Assembly (NCBI GenBank): GCA_963788015.1
Contig: CAWBEY010000012.1
Span: forward strand, 930,001-994,000
Origin: JBBRHH01 sp963788015
GTDB taxonomy: Bacteria > Planctomycetota > Phycisphaerae > Tepidisphaerales > Tepidisphaeraceae
Reading direction: 5' to 3'
Length of the DNA: 64,000 nucleotides
Shown here: positions 26,586 through 36,534 of the stretch, in pieces
Numbering within the stretch: the stretch's first letter is position 1
How the letters are laid out: each line of letters starts with the position of its first letter
Notes under the pieces: model-generated
What the model was told of the DNA's origin: nothing
The model's database searches: none
The model's input: only the letters and a program-made list of their open reading frames with translations
Translations under genes and position numbers: made by a program

Positions 26586-27325
26586 CTAGCGTTTGGGCTG
26601 AGGCTGGGGAGGCGGGAAAAGCTCCAGGCCGCCGATTTGCCAAACGCCGTTGGGGGTCTGCTCAAATTCAACCATGAAGCGCTCGGTAAATTCTTCCTTG
26701 CCGCCGGGCCGATCGGTGGTCAGCACCAGTTTGGTCAGTGCGATATGGCGCTCTCCTTGATCGGCAAACTGCACGATGCCGTTGCCCTTGATGGATTTGA
26801 TCTTTCCGGCATAGCTGCGCGGGTCCTGAAGCATTTTCCAGCGCGCTTCGAAAGTAGGTTGCTGGACGCGGAAGCGGAAAGGCTCGGAAAAGAGGCCATA
26901 GGCGCTGGCGTAATTACCGGCCAGCACGTCATTGCCCAGTTGCTGAATGATCTGATCAATTTTCTGTCGATCCGGGGCGTTGGCGGCATCGCGCGCCAGT
27001 CGGTCCAGATTCGTCCGCCACCCAGCCCAAGAGCAAGCAGCAGCCCGAGAATCGCCAGCGGGATGCCGGTTTGCGTGCCACCGCTGTTGCGGATCTGGCG
27101 AATGGCGAACAGCGCCAGAACCACTCCCGCGAACGGGATGACAAGCAACACCCAGGAGTCGGCGAAGAATACAAATGCGCTGAGCAGGCCCAGCAGGACC
27201 GAGACGACGGCGACGGGGTTGATCGCGACGTAGTCCTGCGTGCCGACGCCGGCGGTGGTGGACATCTTGTGGAGCTGTGCGATAGGGTCGGCGGCCGGAT
27301 GGGCTTGCGCTTCAAGTTCTGCCAT
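26586..27325 (-). CDS. DUF4190 membrane protein with C-terminal SnoaL/DUF4864-like domain, frameshifted
   Basis: Residues 1-110 hold two transmembrane helices of the DUF4190 type (NPVAVVSVLLGLLSAFVFFA, then VIPFAGVVLALFAIRQIRNS and IPLAILGLLLALGLGGGRIW). After a shift near 26950 the protein continues LAGNYASAYGLFSEPFRFRV, a small periplasmic domain in the style of DUF4864/SnoaL proteins, ending GLELFPPPQPQPKR. The joined length is about 246 residues. Function unknown. Confidence 0.65.
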
Positions 27326-27404
27326 GGGGGAATCCGATTAATTACAAGTCGATTTCAGGTCGGAAGTCGCACCGGCTTGGACGAGCGAAAGTAGTAGATA
27401 AACC

Positions 27405-27590
27405 ATGATTAAACGTCAACTCATCGATGAAATCCGCCGGTACAATCCCAGCGCCCAGCCGGAATTTCTGGGGCAGTTCGAGGAGCCGGACCTGCAACAA
27501 TACCTCGACAACCTGAAAGACGCTCAGACCCGCCGCCAGCGCATCACCACCTACGTCCACCGCCAGCCAAAATATCGCATGGTGTCCTAA
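27405..27590 (+). CDS. Small conserved hypothetical protein
   Basis: A 61-residue basic helical protein (MIKRQLIDEIRRYNPSAQPE, then EEPDLQQYLDNLKDAQTRR). No membrane segment. It opens 79 bp from the divergent DUF4190 gene and its stop is 14 bp from the convergent end of ffh. The composition looks genuinely coding and similar small proteins occur in planctomycetes, but no role is known. Confidence 0.6.
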   Translation: MIKRQLIDEIRRYNPSAQPEFLGQFEEPDLQQYLDNLKDAQTRRQRITTYVHRQPKYRMVS

Positions 27591-27604
27591 ACACACCGCG
27601 CCCT

Positions 27605-29073
27605 TCACCGGCGCTTCTTCTTGTTGCGGTCTTTCTTCTCCATGAAGCCGGACTTCTTGGTCTTGATCATCGGCCCGCCGGGCATGCCCAGATTATTCAA
27701 GTTCCCGGACATCAGCGACTTCATCAGCCCGATCTTTCCCATCGCCCCCATGCCGCTGACGGCCTTCATCATGTCGCGGCTGGTTTCGTACTGCTTGATA
27801 AACTGACCCACGGCGTTGAGCTCCACCCCCGCCCCGCCGCGATGCGGCGGCGGCGGCCGGCGTCGAGCAACGTGACGTTCTTGCGCTCCTTGCCGTTCAT
27901 CGAATTGTAAATCGCCTGCATCTGGCCCATCTGCTTTTCGACGTCCCCCTCCTGCAAGTTCATCTGCTTGGTCAATTGGCTCATGCCCGGAATCATCCCC
28001 ATCACCTTCCCCATCGGCCCAAGCTTCTTCACCTGCGTCATCTGGGCCATGAAATCTTCGAGGCTTAAGACCCCCTTCTCCATCTTCTCCTGAAGGCGGC
28101 GGGTTTCTTCGTGGTCGAACTTTTCCTGCGCCTCATTCACCAGCGAAACAATGTCCCCCATCCCCAGAATCCGGCTGGCCATCCCTTCCGGCCGAAACTC
28201 CTCCAGCCTGTCGAGCTTCTCCCCAACGCCCAGGAACTTCACGGGCTTGTTGGTGACAGCCTTGGCCGACAACAGCGCGCCGCCGCGGGTATCCGAATCC
28301 AGCTTGGTCAGGATCAGGCCATCCAGCTCAAGCTGCTCATTAAAAGCTTTGGCAGCATTAACCGCGTCCTGGCCGGCCATGGCGTCGAGCACCAGATAAA
28401 TCTGCGCCGGCTTGATCTGCGTGTTGATGTCACGCAGCTCGCCCATCAGATCGTCGTCAATATGCAGTCGCCCCGCCGTGTCCAGAATTACAACGTCCCG
28501 GCCCGTGGTTTTGGCCTGGCTGATGGCCGCGCGGCAAACCGCGACCGCCGCCCCCTTGGCCACCTGGCCGTGTGGGGCAGCCTTGGTAATGTCCGTGTAA
28601 ACCGGCACGCCAACCTGCTGGCCAATCGTCGCAAGCTGCTCGATGGCCGCAGGACGCTGCAAGTCGGCGGCGGCCAGCAGCGGATGGCGGCCTTTGCCGA
28701 CAAGGTATTTGGCCAGCTTCCCGCACGTGGTGGTTTTGCCCGACCCCTGCAACCCGCACATCATGATGACCGTCGGCCCCGGATCGACAAACAGAATCGA
28801 CGTATCCACCGGCCCCATCAACTGAACCAGTTCGTCATAGACGATGCGAACCATCAATTGCCCCGGCTGAAGTGACTTGATCACTTCTTCGCCGCTGGCC
28901 TTCTTGAGCACCTCATCCGTGAAGTTCTTCACCACGTCATAGTTAACGTCGGCTTCCAAAAGGGCAGTGCGCACCTCGCGCATCGCATCGCGCACGTTTT
29001 CTTCCGATATTCGGCCGCGCCCCGAGAGGTTCCGAAACAGGCCGGAAAATTTGTCTGTCAGTGTCTCAAACAT
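27605..29073 (-). CDS. ffh: Signal recognition particle protein Ffh (SRP54), single-base frameshift
   Basis: The GTPase that binds 4.5S RNA and signal sequences and docks with FtsY. The start is ATG 29073 (MFETLTDKFSGLFRNLSGRG). N domain, then G domain with CGLQGSGKTTTCGKLAKYL, DTAGRLHIDD and LDGLILTKLDSDTRGGA, then the methionine-rich M domain (GKVMGMIPGMSQLTKQMNL). Near 27832 a run of four G instead of five breaks the frame at IAAG/RGW. Restoring one G gives AGAGVELNAVGQFIKQYETS and the natural basic end at 27605. Since ffh is essential, this is strong evidence for sequence error. Confidence 0.95.
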
Positions 29074-29312
29074 GAGGTTCCTTGAATGTCCGCCCGCATT
29101 GAGCTTCAGCCTATTTTGGCCGCGCGGATATTGTAGGGTCCAACGCGCCCGATGGGGAGAGGCGGCCACAGCCTATGGCTCGCACTAGCAAGACACGACC
29201 ACCACTCAACGCCCCCCACCACTCCCCGGTAACTTTTAACGAGGCCGCCCCGCTCCGCGCAAAGTTGTTACCCGGCGGCCCGCCCGATTGCATTTGCCTT
29301 TGAAGGAACCGC

Positions 29313-31257
29313 ATGTCCGTCGCCACCAACCATCCCGCTTTCCCCCAACCGTCCTACCCGCCCCACGACAAGGCCGCCCCCTCCCCCGTTGATTCCCACG
29401 CCCTGCCCACCGCGCCCACCGCGCCCACAGCCCACGCTTCCCCCGCCCCCGTCGCCGTTTCCTCCCCCTGGCCACTTCCCCTGGAATCCAAGTCCCGCCC
29501 GTGGCTCACCTATCCCGTTCTTTTCATCGCCACCGCCCTCTACGCCTGCTTCATCCTCGGCTTTCACGTCCCCGCCCACGGCGGCACCGATCAAAACGGC
29601 TACATGACCACCGCCCGCCTCATCGCCGATCAGCGCCGTCTTGGCTTCACGCGCGAAACCCTCTACCAATTCGCTGGCCACATGATGGTCGTCACCCCCG
29701 AAGGCCGCATCTATGCCAAGTATCCCTTTGGCCTGCCCCTCTTCTCCGCCATTGGCCGCGCCATCGCCGGCATCAACGGCATGTACCTTGTCAATCCCAT
29801 CTGCGCCGTGCTGGCCTGCTTCATGAGCTTCTTCCTCTTCAAGACCGTCCTCCGCAATTACATGGCCCTCATCGGCGCGATCTGGCTGGCCTGCAACCCC
29901 ATCAACCTCGCCTTCGCCAACGACGCAAACTCCCACGCCTCCACGCTCCTGTGCGTCGTCGTCGGTTTCTGGGGCCTCCTCCGATGGTGGCAAACCGGCG
30001 TCACCTGGCGCGGCGTCGTCGGCGGCTTTGCCCTGGGCTACGCCTGCACCATCCGCTACACCGAATTCCTTCTCGTGCTCCCCGTCCTCTTCGCCAGCTT
30101 CGCCTACATCCGCTTCGACCCCAAACGCCTCAAGCACGGCCTGGCCCCACTCATCGGCTGGGCCATTCCTATCACCGCCCTCGCCATCGTCCTCTGGGCT
30201 TCGTACGGCGCCCCGTGGCGCACCGGCTACTCTCTCTGCAAAGAACAAACCGGTTTCGCCTGGAAATACTTCGTTGGCTACGACGAGCCAACCTTCCGCC
30301 AGGGCAACTGGGAAACTCTCATCTTCCAGCTTAATCACCTGGGCCTCTTCCTCATCCTCCCGCTGGTAATCGCCGGCATGTTCGCCCTCTTCAGCTTCAG
30401 TTGGAAACTCGCCACCACTCTCGCCCTCTGGATCGTGCCCCCCACCCTTCTCTACTTGTTCTACTACTGGGGCCCCGTCGGCGAGGGCGCTGAACATGTA
30501 CCTCCGATTCTTCCTCACCGTCTTCCCCGGCGTCATCCTCGCCGGCCTCTGGCTTCTCGACCGCATCGTCCGCCGCCAGAAAATCGCCGGCGCAATCGGC
30601 GTGGGCGTTCTCACGGCCATCGCCTGCCTCATCAACGTCGCCAACATCCTCCCCCACATCGAGTCCGCCCACGACCAGAAATTGTCCCTCAAGGACATGG
30701 TCGATCACGTGTACGCCGCCTTCCCCCGCGATCGCGGCCACGTCCTCTTCGTCGACGAAAGCGCCGGCAATTACCTCGACGCCGTCGGCGGCTACACCCT
30801 CTACGACATGGACCTGATGCGCCCCACCGCCTTCGACACTTTCAAATCCCGCACGATTCACCAGGCCGAAGACGATCCCAGCCCCCTCCAGCGCACCCGC
30901 GCCGTCGAGTACATGCACTTCGTCGGCAACCCCCTCCCCAACGGCGAATGGGTCGCCAAGCCGCGCACTCAGATCGACCAGATGACGACTGAGCTGGTCG
31001 ACCGCGCCTTCCAGCACCAGCGCCGCGTGGCCTTCATCTTCCACGGCGAACCCACCCAGAACCTCATCCCCGCCCGCCCCGACCTGCGCCTCAAAAAACT
31101 CTCCGTCTCGCGCGACCCCCCACCCCCCGAACGCATCCCCGAAGGCCTCTCCACCCGCTGGCACGCCGGCGCCCGCGACCACACCCCCCCGCGCGGACCA
31201 GGCTCAACTTGGACGATCTACGAACTAATCCACGTCGACCCCGCCAGCCCGCTGTGA
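29313..31257 (+). CDS. Multi-pass membrane glycosyltransferase-like (GT39/PMT) protein, frameshifted
   Basis: The protein starts MSVATNHPAFPQPSYPPHDK with a long Pro/Ala-rich cytoplasmic tail, then a first helix (PVLFIATALYACFILGFHV) and a periplasmic loop with GGTDQNGYMTTARLIADQR, typical of the GT-C acidic loop. Some ten helices follow. Near 30490 a one-base shift joins YYWGPVGEGA to NMYLRFFLTVFPGVILAGLW. The last 230 residues are a soluble domain ending VDPASPL. Codon use is strongly C-ending. Substrate unknown. It may modify envelope proteins or lipids together with the 12.5-kb glycosyltransferase. Confidence 0.75.
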
Positions 31258-31385
31258 CCCTGCCTGCACCGCAGATACATCCGCGGCCAGCATCTCTTCC
31301 TTCGCCTTAAGTGCCATCGAAGATAATGCGCCTTGGATTCCCGCCGATCAATAATTGCACTTTCCCCAATTCGCGGCCCGAACAC

Positions 31386-32138
31386 TCACGGCCGCTTGGG
31401 CAGGTTGCGGATGGTGAACTCGGTCATCCCGGAGACGAATCCCGCTTCGGGCCTTGCGGGATTCTTCAGGTGTTTCCAGTAGTAATCCGTGCAGGTGTCT
31501 TTGTTCACCAGCACCTTTCCTTCGACATCCGGCACGTTCGCACCTGGCTTGAAACCGCCCCAGCCTAAGACAGCCCCTTTCAACGTCTGTGGGAAGTAAA
31601 CGACGAAGCCGCCGTCGGGTTCTTTGTATGCGGCCGCCCGCAGGTTTGTTCCGGGATTGCTGGACTCCTTGCCGGCGCCCATCGGCTGGACCTTAAACTG
31701 CACGCCGGCAACGGTGTTGGTGTACCAGCCGTCGGAACGATTTATGAGAAATTCCTCGGGCAGGCCTTTGAAGATGACGATCTTGTCCCCCTCTTCCTGA
31801 AGGAATTGGCCGGCGATGATGCGTCTGGCCTTTCCGTCGGCCATCTCCGCGATCTTGATCCACATCCCCTCTTTGATGTCGGCCACTTTGCCGGGAGCGA
31901 GGTTGATGGCAACGGATGTCTCGCCACCGGTGGGGAATGGCTTCGCGTCGGCGGCCTTCATGCCCCAGGGGATAATGCTGACCACGCCGGAAGCGTCCAC
32001 CGTGGCGACCGTGCCGTAATTGCCTGAGACGGTTGGGGCGGTGGCCGGCGCGGTCGTGGGCGCGGCTGATGCGAGTGCCGTCCAAAGCAGCGTTACCAGT
32101 GAGATTATTCGACTCGACAATTTCGGATCCCTTTTCAT
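31386..32138 (-). CDS. Secreted hypothetical protein
   Basis: 250 residues with a Sec signal peptide (MKRDPKLSSRIISLVTLLWT ALASA cleavage region) and a Thr/Ala/Pro stretch. The mature part is beta-rich (TVATVDASGVVSIIPWGMKA, IIAGQFLQEEGDKIVIFKGL) and contains DTCTDYYWKHLKNPARPEAG near the end. I do not recognise the family. It is divergent from the FAD oxidoreductase gene with about 140 bp between them, which must hold both promoters. Confidence 0.65.
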   Translation of the reverse strand: MKRDPKLSSRIISLVTLLWTALASAAPTTAPATAPTVSGNYGTVATVDASGVVSIIPWGMKAADAKPFPTGGETSVAINLAPGKVADIKEGMWIKIAEMADGKARRIIAGQFLQEEGDKIVIFKGLPEEFLINRSDGWYTNTVAGVQFKVQPMGAGKESSNPGTNLRAAAYKEPDGGFVVYFPQTLKGAVLGWGGFKPGANVPDVEGKVLVNKDTCTDYYWKHLKNPARPEAGFVSGMTEFTIRNLPKRP

Positions 32139-32280
32139 ATTTTCGCCTTCGTTCGAAGTCCACGGGGCAGTGGCACAGCATATCGGCTCCTCCCGCCACT
32201 GGCACGGCGGCTACTGAAAGCGGGTGGGGGTGATTAGAATGCGAAGTCGGAAATGTAAGACATCGCACTGGGAGACAACG

Positions 32281-34326
32281 ATGAAGCGATTTGCATGGGC
32301 TGCGACGGTGATCGCCACGGTCATTCTCACGGAAACGACGCGGGTGCGGGGGCAGGAAAAAAAGACGTATGACGTTGTCGTCTACGGCGGCACTTCGTCG
32401 GGCGTGGTGGCCGCCGTGAAGACGGCGCAGATGGGCAAGAGCGTGATCCTGATCGAGCCGGGAAAGCACGTGGGCGGCCTGACTTCGGGCGGCCTGGGCG
32501 CAACCGACATCGGCAATAAGGCCGCCATCGGCGGCATGAGCCGCGAGTTCTATCGCCGGCTTGGCAAGCACTACGGCAAGGATGAGATGTGGACATTTGA
32601 GCCTCACGTGGCCGAGGAGTTGTTCCAAGAATCGCTGAAAGACGCGAAGGTGCCCGTCGTGAAAGGCCAGCGCCTCGACCTGAAAGACGGCGTGAAAAAG
32701 GAGGGCAACCGTGTCATCTCCATCAAGATGGAGAGCGGAGAAACCTACGCCGGTAAAATTTTCATCGACGCCACTTATGAGGGCGATTTGATGGCCAAGG
32801 CGGGCGTGGATTATCGCGTCGGCAGGGAGGCCAGCGCGGAGTTTGATGAGCCGCTTAATGGCGTGCAGAAACCATCACTGGCTCATCAGTTCAAGAACCC
32901 GGTGGATGCGTATGTAACGCCCGGCGATCCTTCCAGCGGCCTGTTGCCCGGCATTCACCCCGGCGGCCCCGGCACGCCCGGCGAAGGGGACAAGCGCGTG
33001 CAGGCCTACAACTTCCGCATCTGCATGACCGACGTGAAGGACAACCAAATCCCCTTCCCCAAGCCGGTGGGCTATGACCCGATGCGCTATGAGTTGCTCC
33101 TGCGCTACCTCAAAACCGGCGTATTCGACGTGATCGGCAACAGCCAGCGCATGCCCAATGGCAAGACCGACACCAACAACAATGGCGGGTTTTCCTCGGA
33201 CAATATCGGGATGAACTACGATTTCCCGGACGGCGATTACGCCACGCGCGACAAGATCTTTCAGGACCACGTCACTTATCACCAGGGCATGTTGTGGTTC
33301 CTGGTCAATGATCCGCGCGTGCCGGAAAATGTGCGGGCGTTCATGGGCAAGTGGGGCCTCTGCAAAGACGAGTTTCAAGACACGGGCGGCTGGGGCCACC
33401 AGCTTTACGTCCGCGAAGCCCGGCGCATGCGCGGCGAATACGTGATGACGCAGCACAACTGCCAGGGAAAGACGGCCGCCGCCGATCCCGTGGGCCTGGC
33501 CGCCTACGGCATGGACTCGCACAACACCCAGCGATTCGCCGACGAGGCCGGCCACGCCAAAAATGAAGGCGACGTGCAGGTACACGGATTTCACCCCTAC
33601 CCCATCGCGTACAAGTGCCTCGTTCCCAGGGAAGTCCAGTGCGCCAACTTGCTGGTCCCGGTCTGTCTTTCAGCGACCCACATCGCTTACGGCTCGATCC
33701 GCATGGAACCGGTCTTCATGGTGCTGGGCCAAAGCGCGGCCACCGCGGCCTGCGACGCGATTGACCAGAATGTATCAGTGCAAAAGATCGACTACGCGAA
33801 ACTGCACGCGCAGCTTCTGGCCGACAATCAGGTGCTTGAATGGACAGGCCCGCCGGCAACCGGCACGGGCGCGGGCGGTGGAATCGATCCGGCGAAGCTT
33901 CCCGGCGTTGTCGTGGACGACAGCCAGGCGCAGCTTCGAGGCAAATGGAATCAGGGCAACACCACCGGCCGCTTTGTCGGCGCTGGCTACCGCCACGATG
34001 GCAATGAGAACAAAGGCGAAGCCAGCGCCATTTTCGAAATTCCAATCGCACGGGAAGGCGATTATGAGATCCGCTTGGCTTACTCCGCCCTCGCGAATCG
34101 TGCGTCCAACGTCCCCATCACCATCCGTGGCTTCGCCGGTGACGGCCAAAAATCCATCACATTGAATCAAAAACAGGCCCCGCCAATCGACAGGCTGTTT
34201 GCCTCGCTGGGCAACTTCCATTTTGAGGCTGGAGCCACGGCAAGTGTTGAAATTTCTAACACAGGCACCGATGGCCATGTCATCATCGACGCCGTGCAGG
34301 TGATCCGAGCCGAGCAGGATAAGTGA
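32281..34326 (+). CDS. Secreted FAD-dependent oxidoreductase with golvesin/xanthan-lyase-like C-terminal domain
   Basis: The start ATG 32281 follows GGGAGA and gives a signal peptide (MKRFAWAATVIATVILTETT). The FAD-binding motif is YDVVVYGGTSSGVVAAVKTA followed by HVGGLTSGGLGATDIGN, which marks the FAD_oxidored (PF12831) family common in planctomycete polysaccharide or sugar oxidation. The catalytic domain ends around residue 540. A beta-sandwich tail (VVVDDSQAQLRGKWNQGNTT to GHVIIDAVQVI) matches golvesin C-terminal-like domains. Substrate unknown. The frame is intact across 681 residues. Confidence 0.88.
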   Translation: MKRFAWAATVIATVILTETTRVRGQEKKTYDVVVYGGTSSGVVAAVKTAQMGKSVILIEPGKHVGGLTSGGLGATDIGNKAAIGGMSREFYRRLGKHYGKDEMWTFEPHVAEELFQESLKDAKVPVVKGQRLDLKDGVKKEGNRVISIKMESGETYAGKIFIDATYEGDLMAKAGVDYRVGREASAEFDEPLNGVQKPSLAHQFKNPVDAYVTPGDPSSGLLPGIHPGGPGTPGEGDKRVQAYNFRICMTDVKDNQIPFPKPVGYDPMRYELLLRYLKTGVFDVIGNSQRMPNGKTDTNNNGGFSSDNIGMNYDFPDGDYATRDKIFQDHVTYHQGMLWFLVNDPRVPENVRAFMGKWGLCKDEFQDTGGWGHQLYVREARRMRGEYVMTQHNCQGKTAAADPVGLAAYGMDSHNTQRFADEAGHAKNEGDVQVHGFHPYPIAYKCLVPREVQCANLLVPVCLSATHIAYGSIRMEPVFMVLGQSAATAACDAIDQNVSVQKIDYAKLHAQLLADNQVLEWTGPPATGTGAGGGIDPAKLPGVVVDDSQAQLRGKWNQGNTTGRFVGAGYRHDGNENKGEASAIFEIPIAREGDYEIRLAYSALANRASNVPITIRGFAGDGQKSITLNQKQAPPIDRLFASLGNFHFEAGATASVEISNTGTDGHVIIDAVQVIRAEQDK

Positions 34327-34341
34327 CCAACGGTTGATCGG

Positions 34342-34552
34342 TTATCGATCGATGAGATCGTTGGTGTGCCGGCACAGAAACCACGCCCCCACCCCCAGCA
34401 TCAGCGCCGCCCAGTGGCGCTGGGGCGTGCGAGAAATCGGCCGCGAGCAGCGCCAATATGCCTGTGGATCCGAAAAAGATCGATGCCCCTGCCACCACCA
34501 GGATCAGCCCCATGATGGTGGCCCACAAGAGAGAATGAAGTACGCGGTCCAT
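34342..34552 (-). CDS. Small two-helix membrane protein, frameshifted
   Basis: ATG 34552 starts MDRVLHSLLWATIMGLILVV with one helix (GLILVVAGASIFFGSTG) continuing to LALLAADFSHAP. A one-base shift near 34435 then yields RHWAALMLGVGAWFLCRHTN and a stop at 34342. About 70 residues. No family recognised. It is convergent with the FAD oxidoreductase and divergent from nuoI. Confidence 0.5.
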
Positions 34553-34643
34553 CGCGCCTTGGATCGGCAACATTCCAACTCGCGGGTGAATTTTGCGGAC
34601 ACTTTGGACTTCGCCCATCTACTGTCCGATAATGTGTGCCGCC

Positions 34644-35219
34644 ATGAACAGTATCAAGAGCTACTTTTTAAACATTCACGATACGCTCAAGTCGATTTCC
34701 ATCGGCCTGAAGATCACGCTGAAGTACTGCTTCCAGAAGACGGTCACCGTTCAATACCCCGAGCAGCGCCTCAGCTTTGCACCGCGCTATCGCGGGATTC
34801 ATGAATTCGAGCAGGACAAGTGCATCGCCTGCGACCTGTGCGCCAAGGCCTGCCCTGTCGACTGCATCTATATAGACAAGACGGCCCCGCGGAAGATCGA
34901 CAAGCAAACCGGGACGGCCGTCGGCGGCGAATTGTTGCGCTTCGCGATCGACTACAGCAAATGCCTCTTCTGCGCCCTCTGCACCGAGCCCTGCCCCACC
35001 GATTGCATCCACATGGGCAAACTGCACGATCTCTCCTCCTACACCCGCGCTGACGTTGTCGTCGAGTTTCAGGAGTTGCATAAGAAAAATCTGCGCACGC
35101 CGATTCCGCTCTGGATGGAACGAAACGCCGATAAAATCCCCTGGGTGAAGGAAGAATACGACCGCGTGAAAGCCGGCCAGATCGCGACGACGGCGGCGGA
35201 TATTCCCAAAACAAATTAG
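34644..35219 (+). CDS. nuoI: NADH-quinone oxidoreductase subunit I (NuoI)
   Basis: A peripheral 8Fe ferredoxin-type subunit that carries clusters N6a/N6b of complex I. Start ATG 34644 (MNSIKSYFLNIHDTLKSISI) follows the typical amphipathic N-terminal helix. The two [4Fe-4S] motifs are CIACDLCAKACPVDCI and CLFCALCTEPCPTDCI. The length of 191 residues is normal. No other nuo gene is beside it, so complex I genes are dispersed in this genome or this is an accessory NuoI-like copy. Confidence 0.92.
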   Translation: MNSIKSYFLNIHDTLKSISIGLKITLKYCFQKTVTVQYPEQRLSFAPRYRGIHEFEQDKCIACDLCAKACPVDCIYIDKTAPRKIDKQTGTAVGGELLRFAIDYSKCLFCALCTEPCPTDCIHMGKLHDLSSYTRADVVVEFQELHKKNLRTPIPLWMERNADKIPWVKEEYDRVKAGQIATTAADIPKTN

Positions 35220-35494
35220 GACGCTAATTGCGCGGGGGCGGGATCGCAAAAACAAGCATATCTTCATAAAGGCCCCCACTGCGCCTACCGATGAAACCGG
35301 TGCAGTCGGATCGTTTTAGCGCGGCAAAAGCCTTTGGCCGTTCCTCGCAATAACCATCCGGAGAGTTTGTCGCGAGCGCAAGCGTCATCCTCAGCGAATC
35401 GACATCGCCTGCACTCGTGGATCAAGCCAATGTCGGCTTGAAAATCGGCAGGTGCCGGCACGAGAACCCAGCGGTTTGTCGAAGGAGGTTTCTC

Positions 35495-35665
35495 ATGAAA
35501 GCGCTCAAGACTCTTTTTGGAAAATTCGTCAGCGACGATCGTGGCGGCGAAGTGCTCGAATACGCCCTGATCGCCGGCCTGATTGTGGTTGCCTGCATCG
35601 CCGTCATCGGCACCGTCGGCACCAAGGTGCTTGCCCGCTGGAACTCCCTGAACAGCTCGATGTAA
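35495..35665 (+). CDS. flp: Flp/Fap-type pilin 1
   Basis: A 56-residue type IVb pilin precursor. AAGGAGG stands just before the ATG at 35495. The Flp processing motif G/XXXXEY is present as RG-GEVLEYALIAG, followed by one hydrophobic helix (LIVVACIAVIGTVG) and TKVLARWNSLNSSM. It is the first gene of the Tad locus. The short helix-only form is typical of Flp major pilins. The 275 bp upstream, after nuoI, show no obvious gene and should contain the locus promoter. Confidence 0.88.
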   Translation: MKALKTLFGKFVSDDRGGEVLEYALIAGLIVVACIAVIGTVGTKVLARWNSLNSSM

Positions 35666-35800
35666 ATCGAGTCGGTCCAGGCCTCGAGGTTTCTCATCTC
35701 GGGCCAGTGCTGGAATTGCACGCCATCGACCTCGGGGCCCGACGCCGGATGCAAGCTGGCCGGGCCCATTTATTTCTAACGCACGTTTATGGAGGACGCG

Positions 35801-35971
35801 ATGAAAGCGTTAAAGAACAAACTCTTCCACCTGCTCAGCGACCAGAGCGGCGGCGAAGTGATGGAGTACGCCCTCATTCTCGGCATGATCATCGTCACCG
35901 CCATCGCCGTTGTCGGCGCAGTCGGCACGAAGGTGCTGGCCCGCTGGAACAACGTCAACTCGTCCATGTAA
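35801..35971 (+). CDS. flp: Flp/Fap-type pilin 2
   Basis: A 56-residue paralogue of the preceding pilin. The start ATG 35801 is preferred over the in-frame ATG at 35789, because GGAGG at 35791-35795 serves as its ribosome site. Motif SG-GEVMEYALILG, helix MIIVTAIAVVGAVG, and the same TKVLARWN ending as pilin 1. The two pilins differ mainly in the N-terminal leader (KALKNKLFHLLSDQS) and may be major and minor subunits. It is followed after two bases by the prepilin peptidase. Confidence 0.88.
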   Translation: MKALKNKLFHLLSDQSGGEVMEYALILGMIIVTAIAVVGAVGTKVLARWNNVNSSM

Positions 35972-35973
35972 TC

Positions 35974-36534
35974 ATGACGCTCTACACGCTCATCCTGTGT
36001 CTGCCCATGCTGGGGTTGCTGGTCGCGGCCGCCGTCATCGACGTCCGCGCACGCCGCATCCCCAACTGGCTGACCCTCACGCTGATCCTCAGCGGCATAG
36101 GGCGCAGCCTGCTGATCCATGGCCCCGTCACGCCAGGCCGCTCGATGCTTGGCCTGCTCATGGGGTTTGGGCCGGCTTTTCTGCTGTTTGCCATGGGCGC
36201 TCTGGGCGGCGGTGACGTCAAGCTCCTGGCCGGCATCGGTGCGTGGCTCGGGCCGGCGGCGGCGCTTTGGGTGTTCATGCTCTCGGCGATTGCCGGCATG
36301 CTCATGGTGCTCGCCATCAGCCTTCGCCAGGGAAAGACCCAGGCCCTTCTGGGCAATACGGCGATTTTGACGGTTCGAATGTTTCAGCATAAGCGGCTGG
36401 ACATCGCCGCTACATCTGAAACCGCCAGCGCCTTCAAGAGCGTGGACAAGCCGCTTCCGTTCGCGGTCGCGGTCCTCATGGCGATGGGCTTTCTGTTTGC
36501 TGGAATGCCATTAATGGAAGGAAAGTTCCTGTGA
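35974..36534 (+). CDS. cpaA: Prepilin peptidase CpaA/TadV (A24 family)
   Basis: An inner-membrane aspartic protease that matures Flp pilins and pseudopilins. The two catalytic aspartates are in AAAVIDVRARRIPNWL and the GxGD-type loop GALGGGDVKLLAGIG. Six hydrophobic segments, 186 residues, no N-methyltransferase domain, as in TadV. It starts two bases after the flp2 stop and its own stop overlaps the TadE GTG start (GTGA), indicating one operon. Confidence 0.92.
   Translation: MTLYTLILCLPMLGLLVAAAVIDVRARRIPNWLTLTLILSGIGRSLLIHGPVTPGRSMLGLLMGFGPAFLLFAMGALGGGDVKLLAGIGAWLGPAAALWVFMLSAIAGMLMVLAISLRQGKTQALLGNTAILTVRMFQHKRLDIAATSETASAFKSVDKPLPFAVAVLMAMGFLFAGMPLMEGKFL

Noticed and set aside
27605..27860. 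Programmed frameshift in ffh
   Set aside because: SRP54 has no known frameshift and the break is in a G run. A sequencing indel is far more likely.
29268..30698. A 476-residue reading frame on the minus strand antisense to the membrane glycosyltransferase
   Set aside because: Its composition (Gly/Glu/Ala-rich) is the shadow of C-ending codons on the opposite strand. The + strand frame has clear membrane helices and family motifs.
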